In this document: positions 25,150 to 34,620 of the stretch, in pieces
Position numbering within the stretch: position 1 is the first letter of the stretch
How the letters are laid out: every line of letters begins with the position of its first letter
NCBI GenBank assembly: GCA_032871835.1
Contig: CM065298.1
Coordinates: 80,504,154 to 80,568,153 of the forward strand
Length of the DNA stretch: 64,000 nucleotides
Direction: 5' to 3'
Source of the DNA: Dipteronia dyeriana
Lineage: Eukaryota > Streptophyta > Magnoliopsida > Sapindales > Sapindaceae
Position numbers and translations under genes: made by a program
Notes under the pieces: model-generated
What the model was told of the DNA's origin: nothing
Seen by the model: the letters and a program-made list of their open reading frames with translations, nothing else
Databases searched by the model: none

Positions 25150-25490
25150 TTCTTCGGGTCAATGGTGACCCGATCGAGTCAGTTGTGACATGATCGGGTC
25201 ACTCCTGACCCGAAGACCAATTTTAATGGCTTCGGGTTAGGGGCAACCCGAAGCCATTACAATTGGTCTTCGGGTCAATGGTGACCCGATCGGGTCACTC
25301 CTGACCCGAAGACCAATTTTATGGCTTCAGGTTGCCCCCTACCCGAAGCCATAAAATTGGTCTTCGGGTCAGGAGTGACCCGATCGGGTCACCATTGACC
25401 CGAAGACCAATTGTAATGGCTTTCGGGTTGCCCCTAACCCGAAGCCATTAAAATTGGTCTTCGGGTCACTATTGACCTGAAGACCAATTT
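25150..25490. repeat. Compound hairpin array inside the MULE
   Basis: The block is made of two phrases, CTTCGGGTCAnnnnTGACCC and ATGGCTTCGGGTT...CCC, each in both orientations. The whole forms a long inverted repeat centred at about 25336. Arms 25201-25320 and 25353-25473 are near-perfect complements with one extra T in the right arm. Each arm holds smaller palindromes such as CTTCGGGT...ACCCGAAG and GACCCGATCGGGTC. It is clearly richer in GC than its surroundings and has no open frame. Confidence 0.9.
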
Positions 25491-25718
25491 CATGAAACCC
25501 AAAAATAAAACTCACCTTATCAACACTATAATGCCTCAAAATGAATAGTTTTTTTCAAGAGCTCAATCTAAACAATATAAACAATGTTTAGTTTACTTCT
25601 TTTCTTTTCTTTTTTATTATTGGTTGGTTAAATGTAATAATTATAATAAATATGGTGTTTATAATTTAAGTTGGGGTATTTTTGGAAGTTTGGGGCATTT
25701 TTGCAACTTTTTGCCTAC

Positions 25719-25772
25719 ATAGGGTATATTTGCAATAGAGGCCCTCAGATGGGGCATTTTTACTAAAATCCC
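25719..25772 (-). repeat. MULE terminal inverted repeat, right
   Basis: This is the partner of 17740-17793. It ends ACTAAAATCCC, immediately before the right GTTAATTAA. Confidence 0.92.
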
Positions 25773-26812
25773 GTTAATTAATTGAAATTAATTGGATTGC
25801 CCAATTAATTGGAATTAATTGGATTGCCCAATTAATTGGAATTAATTGGATTGTCCAATTAATTGTATTACGAAAGTGACACGTATTTATTCAGGAATTA
25901 ATTGAATAATGAGATTATTTAATTAATGAATGTTAATAGTTAAGTTATTTAAATAATTAGATTATTTAATTATATTGATAATTATGAATTATTAATTAAC
26001 TATTAATTGGAGGGTGCTAGTTGATATTTTGATTTAAGTGAAGATAAAATAATAGGATTATTTTATTTTTACTAAATCATTTATCTAAGTATTTGAATTT
26101 AAGTTTAAATTTAAAATACTTATTATCACTTTTAATATATTAGATATATTTGAAAAGAATAATTAAAATATATATATCAACTATTAATACAAAAGTTTGC
26201 ATAAGATGCAAATTGATGTGTGTATATGAAATAAAAAGTCAAAAAAGAGTTTTGATATATATATATATCAAAATTAAAAACAAGTTGGTGCGTGAAACAA
26301 GTAGAAAGAAAAAAAGATATATTTATATCAAAAAAGCAAGTTGGTGCGTAAAACAAGACGAAAAAAAAACTCTATATATATATATATATATCTTGTTTCA
26401 TGCTTTGTGTGTTTTTGAAACACATAGAAGAAAGAATTTTTTCAATTTTCTCTACATCCTCCATTCAAGTTTCTAAGACTGTGACTCACCCACATGCAGT
26501 TACCAGTCCCGAGAGATAGCGAGAAAGATCGAGTGGTTCAGATAAGAGCACATCGTAATGTGAAGGAGTCTCCAAATGTATATAAGATTGGTTCAGACAG
26601 AAGCATATCGTAAAGTGAAAGAGCCTCCAAACATTGGTAAGATTTTCTTCTTCTGATTATATCGATTTCAATTTCCTGTGTATACATATTGTATGTATGA
26701 GTTCCAAAAATAATTACGATCCCAAGTTCATTGGTCCCATATACAGATTATGATCTGTATAAAAATTTTAAAACTCATTTCCGCTGCGTTACCGGTGAAC
26801 GGGGTTCCAACA

Positions 26813-27545
26813 CGTTATACCCCTCTGATTATATCTTTTCCATTAATTACCATTGATTCTCTAATGAACAATAAATCCTAACTTCCTTTACGGAAGTAGG
26901 AGAACGCTTATATTGTTCAAGCTCCGAATCAATCCTTAAGAGAATTACTATTTACTTATCGTAAGAAAGAGTGGATTCCATTATTGTATACTTTCTAGCC
27001 ACAGGCCAAACCGCGATTCCAACATACGAAGTTATTGACCGAGAATGCAACCCTGATCTCACCCATGATCTAACCTGAATGAGTCGACAAGACACTTAGG
27101 ATTTAGATCACCAATATATAGTCATCATTTGTTGATATATATAAATCTCATCTTGTAACGGATCTTGGTAAGAGATTCATATAGATCATGGTCCAGTCCT
27201 ATATAATCACATTATATAATGTGCCTCCATTCTCATATCACCATATGAATAGTCTAGGTTAAGACCACCGTACATTACGGAATGGACCACAACTATAGAT
27301 TAACCTCAAACAAAGTACCCATCTCTATTTGCTATCTACGGACTCTTGAGATTGCTCATCTCAAACTGAATTTCTCTGTATATGACACTCATATATTCAG
27401 TTAGACATTACATCTAATAATCTTAGATGTTAAGTATACATGATATAAATGTATGAGACAAATTAATAGAATGAATAAATCACTTCTTTTATTAATGTTT
27501 CATTCACATTTATAAATTACAAGCTTTAGGGTATAAATCCTAACA
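26813..27545 (-). mobile_element. Partial inverted LTR D, related to LTRs A-C
   Basis: Read on the minus strand it begins TGTTAGGATTTATACCCTAA at 27545. It aligns with the first third of LTRs A-C: the stretches with TCATATGAG, TTGATATATATAAATCTCAT and the ATTAGAGAATCAATGG block. It stops at 26813 within CAGAGGGGTATAACG, exactly where LTR C ends. It is clearly more diverged than A-C are from each other, so it represents a sister family. The rest of its LTR is not found in the window. Confidence 0.8.
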
Positions 27546-27866
27546 CTATATATAATTAAAATAATTGTTTTACCCTTAAGATAGTCACAAATTATAATTA
27601 AAATATTTTAAATAAATCAAAAATCAAAATAAAATAAAAATCAACACACCAAACACAAACACCCATGATCCACTTGAAACCCATAAAAAAAACAAAAATC
27701 AACACACAAAAAAAAAATCCCTCAATACCCAATACAAACACTCATCACTCACTAGAAACGCAATAAAAAAATAAAAAATAAATAAAAACACACATAAACA
27801 CAAATGATTCACCACAAACCTGACAAAAAAATAAAATAAAAAACACAACCCCCTCAAACCGATCTA
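27546..27866. other. A-rich low-complexity spacer
   Basis: This is a string of short CACAAACACC, AATAAAAAA and similar phrases. No gene or element end is recognisable. Confidence 0.5.
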
Positions 27867-28436
27867 TGTAAGGAATTCGATTAATACAAATCAACATGCA
27901 TATGCACATAATTAATCCGAATCGTAACCTAAATATGTTTATATATCATGATTAATCAAACCCTAATATACATATTACTAACCCATATCAATTTCAGAGA
28001 AACCAATATCAATTCAAGAGAAAAGTGAAGATAATCGATAGTGGAAGTGTGCCTGAATCTATCGCCGGAGGTTGGTGGATAGGTTGGTCTACCAAATTAT
28101 CATGACTTTTTTTAACCCTACAGTGTGCTATTTTGCTTTGTTGATGGGGATACAGACAAAACAAAAGTATCATGTAATTTGGGGACCATAACCCTAATAC
28201 ATATAATAAACATATAATTATATGTTTTGCTATTTCTAATTCGGTCCCTCATCAAATTAGAAATAGCACTTTGGTATCTACACATTAATTCCATGACAAT
28301 TATACCCTTAAGCCTTAATACTTAAAATCTTAACTAGATCACTTTAATTTAGGCTTAACCCAAAAGATAGCATAACACATTTAATATTTACATGTGTGGC
28401 CAAATATGATGGAATTGTTTCCAACAATCTCCCACT
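27867..28436 (-). repeat. 3' LTR of Copia element 1
   Basis: On the minus strand it runs from TGTTGGAAACAATTCC to CGAATTCCTTACA. It aligns along its length with the 538-bp LTRs at 36031 and 42010. Confidence 0.8.
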
Positions 28437-28848
28437 AGGCCACATATGTAACTTTACAAATGTGTTTGACTTTATGAGCTCTAAAATTTTGCTATCACAA
28501 CTTTAGGGTATATCCGAACAATCTCGTCCATTGATTATGCCGACATAGGATCAAAGCGGCTTTCGTCACTTTTAGTGTGACTAAATCCATCAATGGTCAC
28601 GTATACCAACATAACCAAATGACATAGATCAATCATGGATGTGTAGCATGGAAATTACATGCAATGTGATATATACATGTCTATTCCAACAAGTCCTATT
28701 TTATTCCTTAGTAAGATCAATACTTAACACAATGAAACAGAGTGAAATGAACTGAATACTTTATATTTCAGATCAGAAAAATATCCAAATATATAAATGC
28801 ATAAATATGTCCATAAAGCAATAAAATACAAAATGATACAAAGTCCTG

Positions 28849-31088
28849 CTATAATGTGATATCCTCACACAAAATAAAACCTATATAAGTAGTGTGCTCA
28901 TGAAAGACCTTGAGTGGTAATCTTTTTATAAGCGGATCCGTTATCATGGAGTTTGTTCCAATGTGCTCTATGGATATATGTCTACTCCACACTATTTCCT
29001 TCACAACTAGGAACTTGATGTCAATATGCATTGACCTAGATGAGCTCTTATCGTTGTTAGAATATAGCATTGTTGACTTATTATTAGGGGTGGGCAAAAA
29101 ACCAATGAACCGAACCGAACCGAACCGAACCAGTGGATCAAACTGGTCCAATTGGTTTTTTACTGGTTTTGATTGGGTGATCGGTTCGGTTCGGTTCTAA
29201 TTTAAAAAAAAAACCGGTTGGATCGGTTTTTGTCCGGTTTAGTTTCAAAAATCGGATAACCGAACCGGTACCCGACTATAAATTACAAAAAAAACTAATT
29301 CTAACTTCCATTCTTCACTCTTCAATTATTAGGTATATTTTATTGGATTTTAAAATGTAATTTGAGTTTGTTTGGTATTGACTATTGTATTAGCTATCAA
29401 CAAAAAATTTGGCAGACATGTATTTTGAAATATGTTTACTATTTTGTATTGGATTTTATAGTTTTTTAATATGTTTTTATTGTGATGTAAATAAATTTGG
29501 CACAATAGATTCAAAAAAATGAAATAAATATGTAATAAATGAAATTTAGAATTTTGGCTCATCAGGTCCAAAACCAAAAAAACCGAACCGAACCGAACAG
29601 GTCTAATTCGGTTGGTAAATGTCAATTTGATTGGATCGGTTCACTTTTTTAAAAATCGGATTTTATCGGTTTTTATCGGTTCTATGAAAAACCGAACCGG
29701 TCCAATCAACGCCCACCCCTACTTATTAGCACAATATAGTCTGAGTGGTCTTTCAACACCCTCAAGAATGCGTAACCAAGTGACAAAATTCTGCAGCCAT
29801 ATTTCATGGTTGGATACCTCATAGCATGCTACAAACTCTACGGCTATGGTGGGAGAAGTTATGAGTGCCTGTTTGACACTTCTCTAAGAAATAGCTCCAC
29901 CAGCCAGCAAGTATATGTAGCCTGATGTGGATCTCTTACTGTCTTGGCATCGAACATAATCAAAGTCGGAATACTCTATGATCTCAAACTAATCCGATCT
30001 CCTATATGTGAGCATGTAATCTTTTGTTCTCTTCAAATACCTTATAACTCGATTGGTTGTTTTCCAATGATCCGTCCCAGGGTTACTTAAATATCTGCCT
30101 AACATACCAATAATGTATGCAATATTCGAACGCGTACACACCTGAGCATACATTAAACTCCTTACAATTGATGCATATGGAATCTTCTGCATTTCCTTAA
30201 CTTCTAGGTTACTATTAGGGCACTAATTGAGACTGAACTTGTCTCCCTTAGCGATAGGGATGTCACCTGGTTTGCTGTCCTGCATGCCAAACCTTTTAAG
30301 CACTGTATCAATATAACTCCTTTATGATAATCCAAGAATACCCCGAGAGCGATCTCATTATATCTGGATCCCTAATACCAAGGAGGTGTCACCAAGATCT
30401 TTCATCTCAAAATTCTTTGATAGAAATCTCTTGGTTTCGTGTAACATGCTATATCATTTGTGGCAAGCAGTATGTCCACGACATATAAAACCAGTAATAT
30501 GTGCTTACTCCCACTGAATTTGTGATACACACAATTATCAATAGCATTTATCTCAAAACCAAACGAGATAATAACTTAATGAAACTTATGGTACCACTAA
30601 CGGAAAGGTTGCTTGAGTCCATAGATGGATTTTATCAATTTGCAAACCATATTCTTTGGGTCTCTCAACTCAAAGTTTTCTGGTTGCACTATATAAATTG
30701 TTTCATCAATGTCACAATTGAGAAACGTCGTCTTAACATCCATTTGATGAAACTCAAGGTTAAAATGTCCAACAAATGCCATGATCGTTATAAAAGAGTC
30801 TTTCTTTGAAACTAGAGAGAAAGTCTCTTTAAAGTCAATCCCTTTATTTTGGGTAAAGCTTTTAGTTACAATACAAGCCTTATACCTCTCCACATTACCT
30901 TTCAAATCCTTTTTGGTTTTAAATATCCATTTACAACCAATGGGCTTCGCATCTTCTGGTAATGGGACAAGTTCCCAAACCTTATTGTTTTGCATAGGCT
31001 TGTACTCCTCATTCATGTCAGCAATCCACTTTTGAGAGTTGGAACCCTGCATGGCTTGATGGAAGTTGATTGGATCATTTTCCATCAT
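28849..31088 (-). pseudogene. Copia element 1 reverse transcriptase/RNase H, broken
   Basis: Reading on the minus strand from 31088: NFHQAMQGSNSQKWIADMNE, then VWELVPLPEDAKPIGCKWIF, MDVKTTFLN and KSIYGLKQ. The catalytic motif near 30465-30494 reads YVVD instead of YVDD, so one catalytic aspartate is lost. PYASIVRSLMYAQVCTRSN (29989-30192) belongs to the connection region. The RNase H end (28849-29080) reads IEHIGTNSMITDPLIKRLP. A 637-bp hAT-like insertion splits the RNase H part. Stops and shifts occur throughout. Confidence 0.85.
29084..29720. mobile_element. Non-autonomous hAT-like element (637 bp)
   Basis: The ends AGGGGTGGGC and GCCCACCCCT are inverted, and an exact 8-bp target duplication ACTTATTA flanks the insert (29076-29083 and 29721-29728). 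An 8-bp duplication and this terminus fit the hAT superfamily. Both subterminal regions are packed with AACCGAACCGAACC/GGTTCGGTTCGG motifs, likely transposase-binding repeats. The centre is AT-rich and codes for nothing. It sits inside the RNase H region of Copia element 1, so it arrived later. Confidence 0.88.
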
Positions 31089-31435
31089 TCCAATGTCTTC
31101 CTCATGTTTTTTAAGAAATACGTAAAAATCGTTTAGAATAACATTTCTTCTTGAAATTCCCTAGAAAGTGTGTATATATAACCTAGAGGGGGGGTGAATA
31201 GGTTTTAATTCGATAGATTACCATATTTTGCGAATTAATCAATATTAATAATTCTACCCCATTCTACTTAAATGCTCAATTAAATGACAACAAACATAAA
31301 ACAATAACAACACGGAAAATATACGTGGAAACCCTCCAAATGGGAAAAACCACGGGCTATTTAGAGCGTCACCCTCGATCCTCAAAATCCACTATTTAGT
31401 AAAAGTTTACAACATAGGTTGACCTCCTGTCTAAT

Positions 31436-32973
31436 TGAAATTCCTTAGAAAGTGTGTATCTATAACCTAGAGAAGGGGGGGGGGGGGGGGGCGCGAGGGC
31501 GGTGAATAAGTTTTAATTCGATAGGTTACCAATTTTACGAATTAATCAATATTAACAATTCTACCACATTCTACTTAAATGCTCAATTAAATGACAACAA
31601 ACATAAAACAATAACAACATGAAAAATATACGTGGAAACCATCCAAATGGGAAAAACCACGGGCTATTTAGAGCGCCACCCTCGATCCTCAAAATCCACT
31701 ATTGAGTAAAAGTTTACAACTTGGGTTGACCTCCCGTCTAACCCTCTAATTACTAACCCTTTCACTCTACCCAACGGGCCTTAATAACGATTTTGGATCA
31801 CTAGCCTTGTGCACTAACCACTTAGCCACAAGATAAAACAACAATGATGGCAACCTAAGTGAATATGCAAGAATATTCAATATACAAGAATGTTAGGTCA
31901 ATACATTCATGCTTATCTAGGATTAATAATGACAATTAAATCAAATCCTAGATATCAATGTTCTAAATGCAAAGGCAAGAAGAATTAGCTAGAAGGGAAA
32001 AATCGTCATAAATGCTAGCTATCACCAATTAATGCATCTCAACCGTCAATCAACACACAAGCATATCATAAAAACTACTAAACAACCAAGCAAGCAATTA
32101 ATATGCAATAAAGACTAAAACCCTAGGTATACATGTCTTAGTAATGAAACATAGAGATTAGAACATATAGAGAATACCTAGTCATGAACAAACAAGAAAC
32201 CCATGCTTGAAAGATGCTTGATGCTTTGGATTTTAAGGATGGTTGAGTAAAAATGCCTTTTTGAAGCTTCTCTCTCTAAGGACCTTATCTCACTCTTAAA
32301 ATTAGGTTTGAAAGCTCACAAAACGAATTGGGAAGAAGATGATGTATATATATGAAACTTAAGGTGAAACTGCATCATTTTTGGCAAAACGCAACCAAAA
32401 TACGTCAAGATCGCTGGCTGTATCGTGGTCCAGGTAAGTGTCCAGATCGCGGCATAGAAAGCGGTGTATTGTCTGGACAACGCCGCTCTGAAAGTCGGTG
32501 TACAAGCAGTGTGCACAGACCGCGGTCTGAACAGCGTGCCTCCTCTGTGAAACTCCGCTTGGGAGACTGTGGCGTAGGCAACAATCACAGACCGCGGTAG
32601 ACACCGCGCGTATCCTCTGCCAAACACTCTTGTGCAGGCCGCGGCGGGGGTACTGCACAGACCGCGGTCTAGACCGTGGCATAGAGGAAAAAGAACCCTC
32701 TCTTTAAGGCACAATCATACATTCAACACTCAAATTAAAAATAAGACACACAAGGCACACAAAATGGCAAATAAGCATGCAAGCAAGATGATTAAAATAA
32801 AATGCATGAGTGTGAGTGTGTGCACTAAATCTCTTCAATGAAGTTAAGCAAGTGATTTTACCTTTGATGCTTGAGCTTGGTTACAAACAATGAAGCCCTA
32901 AACTACCCTTACATATTGATCCCAAAATGTGGTTGTCAACAAAATAAGCCAATAAAAAACCGAGGAACTTACA
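31436..32973 (-). mobile_element. Inner sibling solo LTR inserted in the outer LTR
   Basis: This 1,538-bp unit starts TGTAAGTTCCTCGG at 32973 and ends GGAATTTCA at 31436 (minus strand). It is homologous to the outer LTR on both sides of the core. Flanking bases on the minus strand are GTTAG before and ATTAG after, a 5-bp target duplication with one change. No internal region remains, so it is a solo LTR. Its GC-rich core (about 32403-32690) is built on AGACCGCGGTCT-like phrases and does not resemble the core of the outer LTR. A (G)17 run lies near its end (31476-31492). Confidence 0.75.
32403..32690 (-). repeat. GC-rich U3 core of the inner LTR
   Basis: Four imperfect copies of a palindromic GACCGCGGTC-like phrase lie in about 290 bp, far richer in GC than the LTR around it. 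On the minus strand it ends about 50 bp upstream of a TATATATA box (32345-32353). The frames across it have no known domain. Confidence 0.75.
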
Positions 32974-33654
32974 CTAACCCTCCAGTTACTAACCATTTCA
33001 CTCTACCTAACGGGTCTTAATAACAATTTTGGATCACTAGCCTTGTGCACTAACCACTTAGCCATAAGCTAAAACAACAATGAAGAGATAATGGAAACCT
33101 AAGTGAATATGCAAGAATATTCAATATGCAAAAAATGCTAAGTCAATACATTCATGCTTATCTAGGATTAATAATGACAATTAAAGCAAATCCTAGATAT
33201 CAATGTTCTAAATGCAAAGGCAAGAAGAATTAGCTAGAAGGGCAAAATCGTCCTAAATGCCAGCTATCACAAATTAATGCATCTCAACCAACAATCAATA
33301 CACAAGCATGTCATAAAAGCAATTAAACATTCAAACAAGCATTTAATATGCAATAAAGATTAAAACCCTAGGCATACATGTCTTCGTAATGAAAAACATA
33401 AAGCTTAGAACATGTAGAGAATACCTAGTCATGCACACATAAGAAACCCATGCTTGGAAGATGCTTGATGATTTGGATATTAAGTATGGTTGAGTAAAAA
33501 TGCCTTCTTGGAGCTTCTCTCTCTAAAGAACTTTGTCACTCTCTAAAAAATAGGTTGGGAAGCTCTAAAAATGAATTGAGAAGAAGATGATATATTTATA
33601 TGAAGCCCAAAGTGAAGCTACATCGTTTTGGCAAAAACAGGCCAAAAGACGCGA

Positions 33655-33895
33655 TGTGTGCTGGTGCTTGTGCGCTGGTCGAGTAACGCACGACCAACGA
33701 TAACCCATTGGACAAGTTGCGCTAATGAGGTGCGCATGGCGACCAACGCACCACCAGCGACAAACCACTGGTATGTTTGTGCTGGTGTTGGCGCGCATGA
33801 CGACCAACGCACCACCAGCGCCACACCACTAGAAAGCTGCGCTGGTGTTGGCACTGGTGAGGGCGCTGCTCAAGTGGCGCCCAGCTCACCACCTT
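33655..33895 (-). repeat. GC-rich U3 core of the outer LTR
   Basis: About three imperfect copies of a roughly 64-bp unit contain CGACCAACGCACCACCAGCG and GCTGGTGTTGG phrases. A (CA)n run follows at 33895-33914. It occupies the same place in the LTR as the core at 32403-32690 but shares no motif with it. Confidence 0.75.
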
Positions 33896-34244
33896 CACAC
33901 ACACACACACACACAATACATGCAAGAGAAATGAGGTGAAGGGAATGCATCCTAATGCCTAACATGACATGACATTTTAATCATAAGAAGCAATCAATTC
34001 AACCAAGCAAGAGATAATAACATTAGGCACATAATCAAGACAATAAGCACAAATGCAAAGTGATCAAAACATGCATGAGAGTGAGTGTATGCTCTAAACC
34101 TCTTCAAAGAAGATAAGCAAGTAGTTTTACCTTTGATGCTTGAGAAAAAGGCTTGAGCAATGAAGACCTAAACTACCCTTACATATTGATCCCAAAATAT
34201 GGTTTGTCAACGAAATAAGCCAATCAAAAACTGAGAAACTTACA

Positions 34245-34620
34245 ATCTCCCCATTTGGCTATTTCGTGACAAAACCACTCACTCACAATGTATCCTCACA
34301 ACAAATAACAAGAAACAACAAGAGGTCAACAAAAAGAAACATTCTACATTACAAGAGATGCCTAAAGGTAAATCTTCAAATCTTTCATCACTTGTAGAAT
34401 GATCATCCCTACAAAAACAGAGAACTACACTTCTCAAGACAAGTGTATGAGAGGGATCAAGATAAATAGCATGAAATAGAAACAAGTAACATGCAATCAA
34501 CAATGCACAAAGCAAATGCTCCTCCTGGGTCAATCTCCCCTTAAAACATGCCAATATCAACTCCCCCTAAATCTAACACTACTCCCCTCTTTTTGTCACA
34601 AGATAGGCAAATGGGTATTC
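34245..34620 (-). other. Polypurine-tract-rich 3' internal region of the SIRE-like element
   Basis: On the minus strand, several purine blocks precede the LTR: GGGGAATACCC, AGAGGGGAGTAG, TTAGGGGGAGTTG, TTAAGGGGAGATTG and finally AAATGGGGAGAT at the LTR boundary. Repeated polypurine tracts are described for SIRE-type elements. The 93-codon frame at 34279-34560 has no recognisable domain. Confidence 0.6.

Larger units (their letters stand above)
17740..25772. mobile_element. Mutator-like element with ULP and MURA genes
   Basis: The element is 8,033 bp. The target duplication GTTAATTAA flanks it exactly (17731-17739 and 25773-25781), and 9 bp is the Mutator hallmark. The terminal inverted repeats are 54 bp with two mismatches, starting GGGATTTTAGTAAAAAT. 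Two convergent genes lie inside: a DUF1985/C48 ULP-like protease on the + strand and a MURA-type transposase on the - strand. This combination is known from ULP-carrying plant MULEs (the Kaonashi-type elements of Arabidopsis and similar melon elements). Both genes are disrupted, so it can no longer move by itself. Its intact ends could still be recognised by a transposase supplied elsewhere. Confidence 0.92.
9363..26812 (+). mobile_element. Decayed full-length Copia element with LTRs B and C, split by a MULE
   Basis: The order is 5' LTR B (9363-11307), primer-binding site, a leader of about 1.5 kb, gag, protease, integrase, reverse transcriptase, RNase H, polypurine tract and 3' LTR C (16706-26812, containing the Mutator element). 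The coding order with integrase before reverse transcriptase defines the Copia superfamily. The internal region (about 5.4 kb) is full of stops, frameshifts and deletions, so the element is defective. The bases flanking the pair do not form a target duplication. The left flank is a second internal 3' end and the right flank is an inverted related LTR, so the ends have been rearranged by recombination. Confidence 0.85.
16706..26812 (+). repeat. 3' LTR C, split by a Mutator-like element
   Basis: It begins TGTTGGGGTTTATGCCC and ends GGGGTTCCAACA. With the 8,033-bp insertion and one 9-bp duplication removed, it is about 2,065 bp. It is longer than LTRs A and B, mainly because a block reading AATTAATTGGATTGCCC is present about three times at 25788-25866, against once in A and about twice in B. 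Confidence 0.9.
27867..31151 (-). mobile_element. Truncated minus-strand Copia element 1
   Basis: Its 3' LTR (27867-28436, about 570 bp) is homologous to the LTRs of the complete element at 36031-42547. The polypurine tract, read on the minus strand as GTGGCCTAGTGGGAGAT, abuts the LTR. RNase H and reverse transcriptase follow, and then the sequence is cut at about 31151 by a SIRE-like LTR. Integrase, protease, gag and the 5' LTR are missing. It is older than its relative: the frames are more broken and the LTR is visibly diverged. Confidence 0.85.
31152..34244 (-). mobile_element. Outer SIRE-like Copia 3' LTR, interrupted by a sibling LTR
   Basis: On the minus strand it starts TGTAAGTTTCTCAG at 34244, directly after a polypurine tract CCAAATGGGGAGAT, and ends GGGAATTTCA at 31152. 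About 1,550 bp remain when the inner LTR (31436-32973) and one 5-bp repeat are removed. The layout, with a G-run and TTCACC just before the end and several polypurine stretches upstream, resembles SIRE/Maximus-type Copia elements. A GC-rich core occupies 33655-33895 on + coordinates, about 50 bp upstream of a TATAAATATA box (33591-33600, read on the minus strand). Confidence 0.7.

Noticed and set aside
25150..25490. CRISPR-like array because of regularly spaced GGTCTTCGGGTCA phrases
   Set aside because: The phrases alternate in orientation and pair with each other, with no unique spacers. It is an inverted-repeat array within a plant transposon.
32316..32714. Long overlapping frames on both strands, up to 132 codons
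   Set aside because: They arise from the GC-rich U3 core of an LTR. The peptides are Arg/Cys-rich without a domain, and stop-free stretches are expected by composition.
33565..33939. Several frames of 67-103 codons on both strands
   Set aside because: Same reason as for 32316-32714: they follow the second GC-rich core and its CA repeat.
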